The notes under the pieces are model-generated. The model was given only the letters and a program-made list of their open reading frames with translations. It searched no databases and was not told where the DNA came from. Source: Chitinophaga sp. MM2321 (GTDB lineage: Bacteria; Bacteroidota; Bacteroidia; Chitinophagales; Chitinophagaceae). From it: a stretch of 64,000 bases of DNA. The stretch spans positions 2,356,001 through 2,420,000 of the forward strand of contig NZ_OZ035533.1 of assembly GCF_964033635.1 (NCBI RefSeq). Reading direction: 5' to 3'. Positions 1 to 9,469 of this stretch are shown piece by piece; the first letter of the stretch is position 1, and each line of letters opens with the position of its first letter. The position numbers and the translations under genes were made by a program.

Positions 1-2
1 TA

Positions 3-1043
3 GGGCTGTATCTGATGGACGACTGGGAGATTTCACCCAGCTTCCAGTTGAATGCCGGTATCCGCTACAGTGGCTTTATGCAGATAGGACCATACACGCG
101 TTATACCCTGGATGAAAATGGTCATAAAACGGATAGCACCGTATACGGGCGCTGGAAGCGGGTTGTCGGCTATGGAGGCTTTGAGCCGAGGGTTATTCTG
201 CGGTACGCCTGGAATGATAAAAACTCACTGAAAGCATCCGTAACCCGTAACTATCAGTTTGTTCACCTGGTTACAAATGCCGGTACCTCATTACCTACCG
301 ATGTATGGGTACCCAGTACTTACCTGGTAAAACCGCAGCTCTCCTGGCAATACTCCTTTGGTTACTTCCGCAATTTCAAGGATAACGCCTATGAGGCATC
401 TGCTGAAGTCTATTACAAGGATATGCAAAACCAGATCGAATACCGGGAAGGTTACACACCGTCACTGGATGACCTGGAAAAAGATTTTGTATTCGGTAAA
501 GGACAGGCTTATGGGCTTGAATTATTTATCAATAAAAAGAGGGGGAAGTTTACGGGCTGGATCGGTTATACACTGGCCTGGACCTGGCGGCAGTTTCCAT
601 TGCTAAACAGCGGGAAGCAATATCCGGCTAAGTATGACCGGCGGCATGACCTCGTAGTGGTGAGTACTTTTGATGCGAATAAACACTGGAGTTTTTCAGG
701 TGTCTTTATTTTCGGAACGGGGAATGCGACTACGTTTCCGGAAAATTTCTATTTCATAGAAGGCACGCTGATACAGGGTTATGGCAATATTAATTCGTAT
801 CGTATGGCTTCTTATAACCGGTTGGATCTATCGGCTATTTACACCCCAACGCCAAAGAGACCAAACAGGCGTTTTAAAAGCAGCTGGGCGTTTTCGATCT
901 ATAATGTATACAGCAGGAAGAATCCTTATTTCATTTATTTTGATCAACAGGGGAGTCCATTGGATGGCTCGTTGAATGTAAGAGCAAGACAGGTGTCACT
1001 TTTTCCAATTATACCGTCAGTGACGTATAATTTCAAATTCTGA
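3..1043 (+). CDS. TonB-dependent receptor, C-terminal part (5' end outside window)
   Basis: The frame is already open at the left edge, so this is the last ~347 residues of a larger protein. The pattern is that of an outer-membrane beta-barrel: alternating amphipathic strands rich in Tyr/Trp/Phe with charged turns, for example NAGIRYSGF, SFGYFRNFKDN and AEVYYKDMQNQIEYR, and a final strand ending in a Phe (YNFKF) as expected for BAM-inserted barrels. The family imports siderophores, glycans or other large nutrients across the outer membrane with TonB energy. The plug domain and any SusD partner would lie upstream, so the substrate cannot be named. The gene ends in TGA about 70 bp before a convergent small gene. 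Confidence 0.85.
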   Translation, partial: GLYLMDDWEISPSFQLNAGIRYSGFMQIGPYTRYTLDENGHKTDSTVYGRWKRVVGYGGFEPRVILRYAWNDKNSLKASVTRNYQFVHLVTNAGTSLPTDVWVPSTYLVKPQLSWQYSFGYFRNFKDNAYEASAEVYYKDMQNQIEYREGYTPSLDDLEKDFVFGKGQAYGLELFINKKRGKFTGWIGYTLAWTWRQFPLLNSGKQYPAKYDRRHDLVVVSTFDANKHWSFSGVFIFGTGNATTFPENFYFIEGTLIQGYGNINSYRMASYNRLDLSAIYTPTPKRPNRRFKSSWAFSIYNVYSRKNPYFIYFDQQGSPLDGSLNVRARQVSLFPIIPSVTYNFKF

Positions 1044-1114
1044 GTAAAAATGGGAAGTACCGGAAAAATCATGGCGAACTGATAATCATGTAATCGTGAC
1101 GAACTGATAACGGG

Positions 1115-1444
1115 CTATTTTTGTATCATGAACCTCACAATAGCCAGTACAGTGCCTACAATGGCGATGAACTGAAACAGACCAACCGCAAAAATCATAG
1201 TCCTGAGCTCAGACCTGGTTTCATGAATATCATTTTTGAGCTCTGTTTTGAGATCATGAATGTCTTGCTTGAGTTCTGCTTTGACTTCATAAAGCTCAAG
1301 TTTAGTAGCCAGTTCACGCTGCTTTTCCATGTGATAATTGCAGAGCGACTGGTCAAAACACAAGACAAGCTCTTTGGCTTTGTCATCCGACAAGTGCAGG
1401 TCCTTCCTGAAAATGTCGTAGATCTTTAAATTTGATGAGAACAT
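1115..1444 (-). CDS. Small coiled-coil protein with C-terminal membrane helix
   Basis: This 109-residue protein is not recognised by name. Residues ~40-80 form a heptad-like charged coiled coil (repeats of the type AELKQDIHDLKTELKNDIHETRSELR), and residues ~84-106 form one hydrophobic helix (MIFAVGLFQFIAIVGTVLAIV), followed by a short basic tail. The architecture, a cytoplasmic coiled coil anchored by a C-terminal helix, resembles DUF1640-type small membrane proteins, but that is only a resemblance. It is transcribed away from thrS across a 340-bp AT-rich spacer. Confidence 0.6.
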   Translation of the reverse strand: MFSSNLKIYDIFRKDLHLSDDKAKELVLCFDQSLCNYHMEKQRELATKLELYEVKAELKQDIHDLKTELKNDIHETRSELRTMIFAVGLFQFIAIVGTVLAIVRFMIQK

Positions 1445-1782
1445 AATGAATATATTTTAGTTACAAAATTGAAATTAATGTATTTTACTAATTCGCAAAA
1501 AAAATATTTTGTATAAATATTTTCATGTCGCGATAGTGTCCCATAGAATAAGGGTATGCTTGCTTTACTAGCTGTCGGGAGAGGCTATATCGGGCATAAG
1601 ATGTTGTAACTTATTAATATTATAATTGTGATCTCCGGTAATTTTAAAACTGAGCCGCCGTCGCTGTATAAATACTTATTTTTAAAATCTTTAGTTCACT
1701 GACGTACTTATCAAAAAGCTAACAAACTATTTCTTAACTTCGCAAACATTTTATAAAGGAATTATAGCCCATATGAAAAAGT
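1445..1782. other. AT-rich divergent intergenic region upstream of thrS
   Basis: No convincing gene lies here. It must hold the promoters of the leftward coiled-coil gene and of thrS. A TAACTTCG octamer at 1735-1742 is one mismatch from the Bacteroidota -7 consensus TAnnTTTG and sits about 40 bp before the thrS start. No clear T-box-like structure was seen. Confidence 0.4.
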
Positions 1783-3768
1783 ATGGCGCTAACAGCAAAA
1801 CGTATGATAAATATCACTTTTCCGGATGGCGCAGTTCGTCAGTATGAACCAGGAGTAACTGCATTGGACATTGCCAAATCCATCAGCGAAGGATTGGCAC
1901 GTAAAGTATTGGCAGCAAAAGTTAATGGGCAGGTAGTAGATGCTACACGCCCGATTATAACGGATAGTACCCTGCAACTGCTTACGTGGGTAGATACAGA
2001 TGGCAAAGCAACGATGTGGCACTCTTCCGCGCATTTGATGGCAGAGGCCCTGGAAGCATTGTATCCGGGTGTTAAACTGGGTATTGGCCCTTCTATTGAG
2101 AACGGATTCTATTACGATATAGATTTAGGCGGACGTACTATTGCGGAAGAAGACCTGAAAAAGGTGGAAGCCAAAATGGTGGAACTGTCTAAACAAAACA
2201 ATACTTACAATCGTACGGAAGTGAGCAAGGCAGATGCTTTGCAGTATTTCACGGAAAAGGGAGATGAGTACAAACTGGAGCTGATCAATGATCTGCAGGA
2301 CGGTACCATTACCTTCTACAACCAGGGTGGTTTCACGGATCTTTGCCGCGGACCACATATTCCGCACACCGGTTTTATCAAAGCCATCAAGCTGACAAAC
2401 ATTGCCGGCGCATATTGGCGCGGTAACGAAAAAAATAAGATGCTTACCCGCATCTACGGTATTACTTTCCCGAACCAGAAGGAACTGGATGAATACCTGA
2501 CACTGATAGAAGAAGCTAAAAAACGCGATCACCGTAAGCTGGGAAAGGAACTGGAACTGTTTGCCTTCTCTGAAAAAGTAGGACTTGGATTGCCCATGTG
2601 GCTTCCTAAAGGTGCTATGCTGCGCGAAAGATTGCAACGTTTTTTACAGGAAGCTCAGATGGCCAGTGGTTATCTGCCGGTAATAACACCACATATCGGG
2701 AATAAAAACCTGTATGTGACTTCCGGTCACTATGAGAAATATGGTAAAGATAGTTTTCAGCCTATTCATACACCGGAAGAAGGTGAGGAGTTTATGCTGA
2801 AACCGATGAACTGTCCGCATCACTGCGAACTGTATAAAGTATCGCCCAAGTCGTACAAAGACCTCCCGGTACGTTTCGCGGAATTTGGTACAGTGTATCG
2901 TTATGAGCAGCATGGTGAATTGCATGGTCTTACCCGTGTACGTGGATTTACCCAGGATGATGCACATTTGTTTTGTCGGCCGGATCAGGTGAAAGAAGAG
3001 TTTCAGAAGGTAATAGACCTGGTGATGTATGTATTCCATAGCCTGAGCTTTAATGATTTCACCGCACAGATTTCCCTGCGTGATAAAGAAGACCGTTCCA
3101 AGTATATCGGTACTGATGAGAACTGGGAACTGGCAGAGCGGGCTATCATTGAATCCGCAGCAGAGAAAGGTTTGAGTACCGTGATAGAATATGGCGAAGC
3201 AGCTTTCTATGGTCCTAAGCTCGACTTTATGGTGAAGGATGCATTAGGCCGTAAATGGCAGCTGGGAACTATCCAGGTGGATTACAATCTGCCGGAGCGT
3301 TTTGAGCTGGAATATATTGGCGCCGATAATATGAAGCATCGTCCGGTTATGATCCACCGTGCACCCTTCGGTTCACTGGAAAGATTTATAGCCGTGCTGA
3401 TAGAGCATTGCGCCGGTAAGTTCCCGCTTTGGCTGGCACCTACGCAGGTGAAAATTCTGCCAATAAGTGACAAGAGCCAGGAATATGCAGAAAAAGTGGC
3501 AGAATTGCTGAAAAAAGCTGAAATTCGCGCAGAGATCGATGACAGGAGTGAGAAAATAGGCAAGAAGATCCGTGACACCGAGCTGGCAAAAGTTCCGTAC
3601 ATGCTGGTACTGGGTGAAAAGGAGGCCGCCGATAATCTCGTGGCTGTACGTCGTCAGGCCAAAGGTGACCTGGGTACTATGTCATTGGAACAGTTTACCA
3701 CAATGGTAAATGAAGAAGTGACCAACCGGAAGCCAATTGAAGAAATCAACTTAAATGTGGAAAAGTAG
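1783..3768 (+). CDS. thrS: Threonine--tRNA ligase
   Basis: Class II aminoacyl-tRNA synthetase charging tRNA-Thr in the cytoplasm. The order is an N-terminal TGS domain (~residues 8-70, starting INITFPDGA), the editing/SAD domain with its HSSAH motif (~residue 81) and a CRGPH segment, the catalytic core with zinc-ligand motif NCPHH, class II motif 2 (around [12 protein letters not shown]), motif 3 (GSLERF), and a C-terminal anticodon-binding domain (APTQVKILP onward). The 661-residue length is normal. Two starts are possible: 1783, or the internal ATG at 1804, which would give the usual [10 protein letters not shown]-terminus. infC follows 145 bp downstream, but rpmI-rplT do not. Confidence 0.97.
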   Translation: MALTAKRMINITFPDGAVRQYEPGVTALDIAKSISEGLARKVLAAKVNGQVVDATRPIITDSTLQLLTWVDTDGKATMWHSSAHLMAEALEALYPGVKLGIGPSIENGFYYDIDLGGRTIAEEDLKKVEAKMVELSKQNNTYNRTEVSKADALQYFTEKGDEYKLELINDLQDGTITFYNQGGFTDLCRGPHIPHTGFIKAIKLTNIAGAYWRGNEKNKMLTRIYGITFPNQKELDEYLTLIEEAKKRDHRKLGKELELFAFSEKVGLGLPMWLPKGAMLRERLQRFLQEAQMASGYLPVITPHIGNKNLYVTSGHYEKYGKDSFQPIHTPEEGEEFMLKPMNCPHHCELYKVSPKSYKDLPVRFAEFGTVYRYEQHGELHGLTRVRGFTQDDAHLFCRPDQVKEEFQKVIDLVMYVFHSLSFNDFTAQISLRDKEDRSKYIGTDENWELAERAIIESAAEKGLSTVIEYGEAAFYGPKLDFMVKDALGRKWQLGTIQVDYNLPERFELEYIGADNMKHRPVMIHRAPFGSLERFIAVLIEHCAGKFPLWLAPTQVKILPISDKSQEYAEKVAELLKKAEIRAEIDDRSEKIGKKIRDTELAKVPYMLVLGEKEAADNLVAVRRQAKGDLGTMSLEQFTTMVNEEVTNRKPIEEINLNVEK

Positions 3769-3827
3769 TATATAAAACAATGAACATTACTTAATTCAGG
3801 TATGTTAATTGCTTAAGATTTTCCACT

Positions 3828-3835
3828 TACATTTG
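3828..3835 (+). promoter_or_regulatory. Putative -7 promoter element of infC
   Basis: The octamer TACATTTG matches the Bacteroidota -7 consensus TAnnTTTG. It sits 79 bp before the infC ATG, leaving a structured leader. No convincing -33 TTTG lies at 19-bp spacing. Confidence 0.5.
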
Positions 3836-3849
3836 TATAAATTGTTTTT

Positions 3850-3885
3850 GGTCCATGAGAGGAATGTGGACCATGGACTATGGAC
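3850..3885 (+). promoter_or_regulatory. infC 5' leader hairpin with alternative pairing
   Basis: GGTCCA (3850-3855) can pair with TGGACC (3867-3872). Two further TGGAC copies follow at 3874-3878 and 3881-3885, so GTCCA has three possible partners. The element is inside the presumed infC leader. infC-rpmI-rplT leaders are controlled by L20 in other bacteria; whether that applies here is an inference. Confidence 0.35.
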
Positions 3886-3913
3886 AATTAATCAATAAAT
3901 TTTATTTTTTTTA

Positions 3914-4612
3914 ATGCAACAAAGACCCAGACCAAATTTTGGCGGTAATAATCGGGGCAGAAACCCGAATTTCCGCAGGGAACAACAACAAGAACATCGC
4001 ACCAACAGGATGATACGCGTTCCTGAGGTTAGACTTGTAGGTGAAAACATTGAGGTAGGTGTCTACAAAACTGAGGATGCGCTGCGCATGGCTGAAGAAC
4101 AAGGTTTAGACCTCGTTGAAATTTCTCCAAATGCAGTACCACCCGTTTGCCGTATCATCGACTACAACAAATTCCTCTACGAAAAGAAGAAGAAGGAAAA
4201 GGAAATGAAGGCAAAGGCGCATAAAAGCGAGGTGAAAGAAATCCGCTTTACGCCGAATACCGACGATCATGACTTCGACTTCAAAGCCAAACATGCTGAA
4301 AACTTCCTGAAAGACGGTAACAAGGTGAAAACCTATGTACAGTTTAAAGGTCGTGCTATCATGTTCAAGGAGCGTGGTGAATTAATCCTGTTGAAGTTTG
4401 CAGAAAGGTTAGCAGAAGTAGGTGGTCTGGAAAGTATGCCTACCATGGAAGGTAAGCGTATGATCGCCATCTTTGCGCCTAAAGCTGCGAAAAAGAAAGA
4501 GAAAGAACCTAAAGAACCAAGAGAACCTAAGGAACCCCGGGAACCAAAAGAACCCAGGGAACCAAGAGAACCGCGTGTTGCTGCTGAAAGCAAACCGGAA
4601 GATCAGGCCTGA
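3914..4612 (+). CDS. infC: Translation initiation factor IF-3 with repetitive charged C-terminal tail
   Basis: IF-3 binds the 30S subunit, prevents premature 50S joining and proofreads start-codon choice. The core is clear: N-domain (IRVPEVRLVGENIEVGVY, then EEQGLDLVEISPNAVPPVCRIIDY), a Lys/Glu-rich linker, and a C-domain (KEIRFTPNTDDHDFDFKAKHAENFLKDG through GRAIMFKERGE). Unlike the usual ~175-200 residue protein, this one has an N-terminal Arg/Asn/Gln-rich stretch (~30 residues) and a C-terminal tail from ~residue 195 made of EPKEP/EPREP repeats. Similar tails occur in Bacteroidota IF-3 (family knowledge, not checked). It ends 21 bp before a terminator hairpin shared with the convergent HEAT-like gene. 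Confidence 0.96.
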   Translation: MQQRPRPNFGGNNRGRNPNFRREQQQEHRTNRMIRVPEVRLVGENIEVGVYKTEDALRMAEEQGLDLVEISPNAVPPVCRIIDYNKFLYEKKKKEKEMKAKAHKSEVKEIRFTPNTDDHDFDFKAKHAENFLKDGNKVKTYVQFKGRAIMFKERGELILLKFAERLAEVGGLESMPTMEGKRMIAIFAPKAAKKKEKEPKEPREPKEPREPKEPREPREPRVAAESKPEDQA

Positions 4613-4632
4613 TTGGTTGCTATATCTCATTA

Positions 4633-4677
4633 AAAATGCAGCACAGACAAGTGTTATAACTTGTCGTGCTGCATTTT
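4633..4677. terminator. Bidirectional terminator hairpin between infC and the HEAT-like gene
   Basis: Arms AAAATGCAGCAC..GACAAGT and ACTTGTCGTGCTGCATTTT pair over 19 bp with one bulged A and a short loop, with A/T tracts outside. It lies between two convergent genes. Its AAATGCAGC core recurs in the long palindromes at 6375 and 35239. Confidence 0.85.
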
Positions 4678-4712
4678 CTATTTGATTATCCCGGCGATGG
4701 GTCCGCAGCTAT

Positions 4713-5228
4713 CTATTTGATAGCTGTCAGTACTTTCTTTGCTCTTGACCTGATTCCCGCTGAGGGCGTATGTTCCAGCAGATCTGTTATCAACAGTCTG
4801 ATCTCATTTTTTATCTCAGGATATTCTTTGGCCAGGTTAGCCAGTATGGTCATGGAAAAAGCCTTTACCGCTATCATTTCCTGCGGATCTTCCAGGAAGC
4901 TGAAACAGGTGTTCATTACCGGGCCATGCAGGTCCGGCGGGATGCTTATATGCTGTAGGATCCTTAGTACATTCCGTTTTACGGCAGTGGGCAGATCCGG
5001 TACCTCTATCCTGGCTACCATGGCAGATAAGTGCGGTGTCATCAGTGCCGGATGACTGGCAGCTACAAAACTGATGATCCAGGCGCTTCGTTGTACTACC
5101 CGGTATTCGTCCTGTAAGAATAGTTTTATCAACTGGTCAAACCGATCCTTGCGATTGCCTATCCAGGCGGCAATACGAAGGGATTGTGCGCGGCTGTGTT
5201 CTGCCAGTATTTCACTTCTTATATCCAT
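4713..5228 (-). CDS. HEAT-repeat-like protein
   Basis: A 171-residue, all-alpha protein with no signal peptide. Paired helices recur with HEAT-type spacing: RVVQRSAWIISFVAASHP, TAVKRNVLRILQHI, EMIAVKAFSMTILANLAKEYPEIKNEIRLLI and SAGIRSRAKKVLTAI. Such proteins are usually scaffolds for protein-protein contacts; no catalytic residues are evident and the partner is unknown. It is convergent with infC and has no obvious operon partner. Confidence 0.65.
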   Translation of the reverse strand: MDIRSEILAEHSRAQSLRIAAWIGNRKDRFDQLIKLFLQDEYRVVQRSAWIISFVAASHPALMTPHLSAMVARIEVPDLPTAVKRNVLRILQHISIPPDLHGPVMNTCFSFLEDPQEMIAVKAFSMTILANLAKEYPEIKNEIRLLITDLLEHTPSAGIRSRAKKVLTAIK

Positions 5229-5350
5229 ACAGCGGGCAATTTAAGGGAAGGTTTGCAAACCGGGCTATGGCCGTTCATTTTCGTTTATTTATTAACGTTA
5301 GTGTGATGCTATGGGTATGGCAAAAGTAGCCGCTTCAAACAATAATCCTT

Positions 5351-5358
5351 TACCTTTG
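5351..5358 (+). promoter_or_regulatory. -7 promoter element of the cation transporter gene
   Basis: TACCTTTG is a perfect TAnnTTTG match, 28 bp before the TTG start at 5387. The same octamer precedes rpmI and tRNA-Arg. Confidence 0.6.
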
Positions 5359-5386
5359 TGCTTTACCATTCATTCAATCTTTACTA

Positions 5387-6364
5387 TTGCTGAAAAAAGA
5401 ATTACGCGTCATCCTGTTGTCGCTCATTGTTAGTTTTATACTAACCATAGTCAAGTTTGTGGCCTACTACATGACCCATTCAGTAGCTATCCTGTCTGAT
5501 GCTATGGAATCCATTATCAATGTAGTGGCCGGTGGTTTTGCTTGCTACAGCATCTACCTGGCTGGCAGACCCAAAGACGCCAACCACCCTTACGGACATG
5601 GGAAGGTAGAATTTTTCTCTATTGGATTTGAAGGTGCTATGATCTTTTTTGCAGGCATGCTGATCATGTTTAAAGCGGTACAGTATTTTATCAGTCCGCG
5701 TGAACTGCTTGGTATGGAAAAAGGTTTGTGGTTGCTGGGCGCTACTACTATCGCCAATCTACTGCTGGGATCATATCTGCTGCGCTCGGGTAAACAGCTG
5801 GGCTCCATTACTATCAGCGGTAACGGGCAGCATATCATGACGGATGTATACAGTAGCCTGGGACTGATGATAGCGTTGGGCGTGATCCACTTCACGGGCT
5901 GGAACTGGCTCGATCCGGCTGTTTCTGTGCTGATGGGTATCCTGATTCTGACAAAAGGCTACCAGTTGATGCGCCGTTCTATTTCCGGTTTGATGGACGA
6001 AACCGACATGAAAATAGTGGATAAGGTGATCACTATTTTATCTGCCCATCGTTGTCCTAACTGGATAGATATACATAATATGCGGGTACAGCAGTATGGA
6101 AATAATTATCATATCGATTGCCATATCACCCTGCCATATTACCTGTTGTTAAATGAAGCGCACGATGAAATGAAAAGGGTGGAGGTGCTTGTAAATAAAG
6201 GGTTTGAGGGAAGTGAAGTAGAATTTTTTATTCATATGGATCCCTGCATTCCTTCCTGTTGCCACTATTGTTTAAAAGAGGAATGCCAGGTGCGCAGTCA
6301 CCCTTTTACGGGAGAGATCACCTGGACAAGAGACAACGTATTACCAAACAGAAAACATGGATAA
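5387..6364 (+). CDS. Cation diffusion facilitator (CDF) family transporter
   Basis: Inner-membrane metal(II)/proton antiporter, likely exporting Zn, Fe, Co or Mn. About six transmembrane helices cover residues ~5-200. Helix 2 carries HSVAILSDAMESIIN, giving the HS-x5-D type metal site, and helix 5 carries HIMTDVYSSLG with the second HxxxD half; the HPYGHGKVE loop is a CDF signature. A C-terminal cytoplasmic ferredoxin-like domain follows (~residues 205-290), then a Cys-rich tail CIPSCCHYC that may bind metal. The start used is TTG at 5387, placed 28 bp after a good -7 element; no in-frame ATG gives a full first helix. The substrate is not predictable. Confidence 0.9.
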   Translation: MLKKELRVILLSLIVSFILTIVKFVAYYMTHSVAILSDAMESIINVVAGGFACYSIYLAGRPKDANHPYGHGKVEFFSIGFEGAMIFFAGMLIMFKAVQYFISPRELLGMEKGLWLLGATTIANLLLGSYLLRSGKQLGSITISGNGQHIMTDVYSSLGLMIALGVIHFTGWNWLDPAVSVLMGILILTKGYQLMRRSISGLMDETDMKIVDKVITILSAHRCPNWIDIHNMRVQQYGNNYHIDCHITLPYYLLLNEAHDEMKRVEVLVNKGFEGSEVEFFIHMDPCIPSCCHYCLKEECQVRSHPFTGEITWTRDNVLPNRKHG

Positions 6365-6374
6365 AAATTTACGA

Positions 6375-6474
6375 ATTTATTGATTTACGTATTTAGGTAT
6401 TTAAAAATGCAGCGGAGATTTTCGCATATATCTTCGCTGCATTTTTAAATACCTAAATACGTAAATCAATAAAT
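6375..6474. terminator. Long perfect palindrome (40-bp arms) between convergent genes
   Basis: Arms 6375-6414 and 6435-6474 are perfect reverse complements over 40 bp; five more pairs (one G-U) extend into the 20-nt loop. It almost fills the 123-bp gap between the CDF and serine-hydrolase stop codons, so a bidirectional terminator is the simplest role. Its sequence is related along its length to the palindrome at 35239-35352. Confidence 0.85.
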
Positions 6475-6487
6475 CCCAAAATATTCA

Positions 6488-7699
6488 TTATTCTTCCCCT
6501 GCTTCTTCACCATCACCATGTCCGAGTATTTCACGCACGGGTTTCACGGCCTGGTAAATGCCACGGTTATATTTGTTTCCTAAAATAATGAGGGTGGTAG
6601 AATCCTGTATAAAGCGATAGAACACGGTATTATTGCCATGCCACCATCCGTTGTGGTAAATGATATTTTTAGTGCTGTCCGAATACACCATGAGGCGCCA
6701 TCCCAGGCCATAGTTGCGGATACCGGGCTTTTCGTGGCTGTAAGGCGTGAAAGCAGCTTTCAGTGTTTCTTCATTCAGCAGCTGACCGGAATACAGGGCC
6801 TGGTCCCATTTGAGCATATCACGTGCGGAGCTGTAAATGCCTTTGTCGCCCATTACACCATCAAAATAGGTATCGGGTTCGGCCTGGCCATTGTACTTGT
6901 GGCTCTGTGTCTGGTGCGGCCTGACGGTAGATGCCGGGTCATACACAAACGTATTCACCATTTGCAACGGCTTGAAAAATGTTTGCTGCATGAAGTCAGC
7001 ATACTTTTGTCCGCTTACCTTTTCTATGATCGATGCCAGTAATAAATAATTGGTATTGCAATATTGAAAGTGCGTGTCGGGGAGGTGCTGGATGGGTGGC
7101 TTATGTGCTACCATCAACTTAATAACTTCATCGTTGGTGATAAAGTTTGACTGGTCTTTCCATAAGCTGTCGCAAAAATACAGGTAGTTGGGTAAGCCGC
7201 TACGGTGGCTCAGCAACATGCGTACATTAATTCCTTTATAGGGAAATTCAGGAAAGAATTTTTGTATGGAATCTTCCAGACTGAGTTGTTCTTTTTGCAC
7301 TAACCACATCACAGCGGAGCCTGTAAAGGTTTTGGAGATAGATGCCAATTGAAAAGAGGAGCTGTCTATTAATGGTGTTTTGGTCTTCGAATTTTCATAG
7401 CCATGATATTGCTCGAAGATGATCACGCCTTTTTTTGCTACCAGTATAGCGCCATTGAAGCCACTACGTATTAATTTGCTATTATAGAATGCATCCAGCT
7501 CACGTTGCAGTTGTTGGGTGCGCGGTGATTTTAACAGGGCGTTTTTTTGTGCATCTGATAACCCGAGCGTATATAAGGTACTATCTGATGTGACCTTTTT
7601 TTTGCTGGCTTCCTTGCGTGCAGCATTACTCTGACAGCTGGAGATAATGGCAATTCCTGTTATAGTTAAGATGATACTTACTGCTTTCAATCGCTTCAT
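6488..7699 (-). CDS. Beta-lactamase-fold serine hydrolase, lipoprotein
   Basis: A 403-residue secreted protein of the class C beta-lactamase/DD-peptidase-like superfamily (Beta-lactamase family PF00144). The N-terminus is a lipoprotein signal peptide ending IISSC (Cys22 lipidated). Catalytic motifs are visible: SxxK as S120-I-S-K123, YxN as Y213-C-N215, and a HNGWWHGN segment in the position of the third (KTG/HxG) motif. Members hydrolyse peptides, esters or D-amino-acid bonds in the periplasm; true antibiotic resistance is unlikely from sequence alone. It is a single gene, convergent with the CDF transporter. Confidence 0.88.
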   Translation of the reverse strand: MKRLKAVSIILTITGIAIISSCQSNAARKEASKKKVTSDSTLYTLGLSDAQKNALLKSPRTQQLQRELDAFYNSKLIRSGFNGAILVAKKGVIIFEQYHGYENSKTKTPLIDSSSFQLASISKTFTGSAVMWLVQKEQLSLEDSIQKFFPEFPYKGINVRMLLSHRSGLPNYLYFCDSLWKDQSNFITNDEVIKLMVAHKPPIQHLPDTHFQYCNTNYLLLASIIEKVSGQKYADFMQQTFFKPLQMVNTFVYDPASTVRPHQTQSHKYNGQAEPDTYFDGVMGDKGIYSSARDMLKWDQALYSGQLLNEETLKAAFTPYSHEKPGIRNYGLGWRLMVYSDSTKNIIYHNGWWHGNNTVFYRFIQDSTTLIILGNKYNRGIYQAVKPVREILGHGDGEEAGEE

Positions 7700-8011
7700 T
7701 AGAGGTGTTTCACTACTGACTTAATGCTTGTTTTCTTTCAAAAGATACAAATCGCTCAATTTATAATCAATGCGCTTTCCTTCCAAATAAAATTAATAGT
7801 CCGGGAAGCTTTTAATGCATTTTTAAGCCCGAATGATAAAAAAACTTTAAAAAAAGGTGTTGAGAAGCATGTTTTTTTGATGAAATCGAATTTGATTACA
7901 ACAGTATTTGATTATTCCTCAACATGGAGTAGGTTTGTGCCTTGTTTTCCCCGCGTAACTGCAATTATTAAGCCAATTGATTGATATAGATATATAATAC
8001 TTTATAATATT
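7700..8011. other. Intergenic region upstream of serA
   Basis: 312 bp, AT-rich, between divergent genes. A short open frame here has no protein-like composition. The region must contain the promoters of the serine hydrolase and serA; no consensus -7 box is convincing. Confidence 0.35.
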
Positions 8012-9247
8012 ATGGAGCAGCTAAAGACGACAAGTTATCCGAAAGACAAGATCAGCATTTTATTGTTGGAAAACATCAGTGACGCTGCCGTCGCAGAATT
8101 TACCTCGGCGGGTTATCATGTACGTAAATTAACCGGTGCATTGAGCGAAGCGGAGCTGATAAATGAAATCAAGGATGTACATCTGTTGGGTATCCGATCT
8201 AAAACACATGTCACGCGAAAAGTACTGGACGCCGCGAAGAAGCTCCAGGGTATTGGTTGTTTTTGTATAGGCACCAATCAGGTCGACCTGAAAGCTGCTA
8301 CGCAGCATGGGGTGGCCGTTTTCAACGCTCCCTATTCCAACACCCGCTCGGTAGCGGAACTGGTAATCGGGTTGTCTATCATCCTCATCCGCCGTATTAT
8401 TGATAAGAACATAGCCGCGCACAACGGTACATGGATGAAAGAATCCACCGGCAGTTATGAATTGAGAGGTAAAACGCTGGGTATTATCGGTTATGGTAAT
8501 ATCGGTAGCCAGGTAAGTGTGCTGGCAGAAGGTATGGGAATGAACGTTATCTATTATGATGCTGAAACCAAACTGCCACTGGGTAATGCGGTTCAGTACA
8601 AGTCAATGGAGGAGCTGTTCGCCCAATCTGATATCGTTTCAATGCATGTACCTTCCAGCAAAACTACGGTCAACATGATCACCCGGGAAGTGCTGTCACA
8701 TGCCAAACAGGGATCCATCTTTATCAACTACGCACGTGGCGAAGTGGTAGACCTGGAAGCACTGAAAGACATCCTGGAAAGCGGTCAGTTATCCGGTGCA
8801 GCTATCGATGTATTCCCGGTAGAACCGGAAAAGAACGGCGCAGCTTTCAGCACACCGCTGCAAAAACTGCCTAACGTAATCCTGACACCGCATATCGGTG
8901 GAAGTACAGAGGAAGCGCAGCATAATATAGGTCTGGACGTCAGCGCCAAAATGCTGAACTTCCTGGAAAAAGGCGCCACCTTTGGCTCTCACACTGTTCC
9001 GGCGATCAGCGTACCACCCACTGAAAACACACATCGTATCCTCCACGTGCATGAAAACGTACCGGGTGTGCTGTCTGCCATTAACACCGCGCTGTCAGAG
9101 AATAAGATCAACATCCTTGGACAGTATCTTAAAACCAATGACCAGATCGGTTATGTAGTGCTGGATGTAGACAGACAGCTGTCACAGGAAGCACTGACAC
9201 TGCTGAAAGGGGTGAAACATACCATCAAGACACGTTTATTGTATTAA
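8012..9247 (+). CDS. serA: D-3-phosphoglycerate dehydrogenase
   Basis: First step of phosphorylated serine synthesis: 3-phosphoglycerate + NAD+ to 3-phosphohydroxypyruvate. The N-terminal substrate domain holds IGIRSKTHVT-type sequence and CIGTNQVDL. The Rossmann NAD domain has GIIGYGNIGSQ (~residue 158), followed by the YYDAETKL acidic residue for the ribose. Catalytic Arg (INYARGEVVD), Glu (PVEPE region) and His (PHIGGST) are present. A C-terminal ACT domain (~residues 335-411, HENVPGVLSAINTALSENKINI) would bind serine for feedback inhibition. The 411-residue length matches the E. coli-like short form. It appears monocistronic, with its own terminator. Confidence 0.95.
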   Translation: MEQLKTTSYPKDKISILLLENISDAAVAEFTSAGYHVRKLTGALSEAELINEIKDVHLLGIRSKTHVTRKVLDAAKKLQGIGCFCIGTNQVDLKAATQHGVAVFNAPYSNTRSVAELVIGLSIILIRRIIDKNIAAHNGTWMKESTGSYELRGKTLGIIGYGNIGSQVSVLAEGMGMNVIYYDAETKLPLGNAVQYKSMEELFAQSDIVSMHVPSSKTTVNMITREVLSHAKQGSIFINYARGEVVDLEALKDILESGQLSGAAIDVFPVEPEKNGAAFSTPLQKLPNVILTPHIGGSTEEAQHNIGLDVSAKMLNFLEKGATFGSHTVPAISVPPTENTHRILHVHENVPGVLSAINTALSENKINILGQYLKTNDQIGYVVLDVDRQLSQEALTLLKGVKHTIKTRLLY

Positions 9248-9268
9248 ACGATCTTTTATATATTATAG

Positions 9269-9299
9269 AAAAGCAGGGATTTCTTCCCTGCTTTTTTTA
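9269..9299 (+). terminator. Rho-independent terminator of serA
   Basis: AAGCAGGGA (9271-9279) pairs with TCCCTGCTT (9285-9293) around a 5-nt loop and is followed by a T-tract; it lies 22 bp after the serA stop. Confidence 0.9.
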
Positions 9300-9469
9300 T
9301 TTTCCGGAGAAGTAAAGCCGTTCATTAAAATATTCTTAATCCGGTAAAATACGATTCCACCTGCACTTCCCGCCCGTTCGCCGATTCTTTTTCCCGCTTA
9401 TATGCTTTTTCCGTAAATTGTTTCAGATTTCTTTGTTAACGTTGCAGCTTAACAGAAACTAAAAGAAGT

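Noticed and set aside
7724..7984. 86-residue plus-strand frame upstream of serA
   Set aside because: AT-rich intergenic sequence with no domain-like content; likely the serA promoter region.
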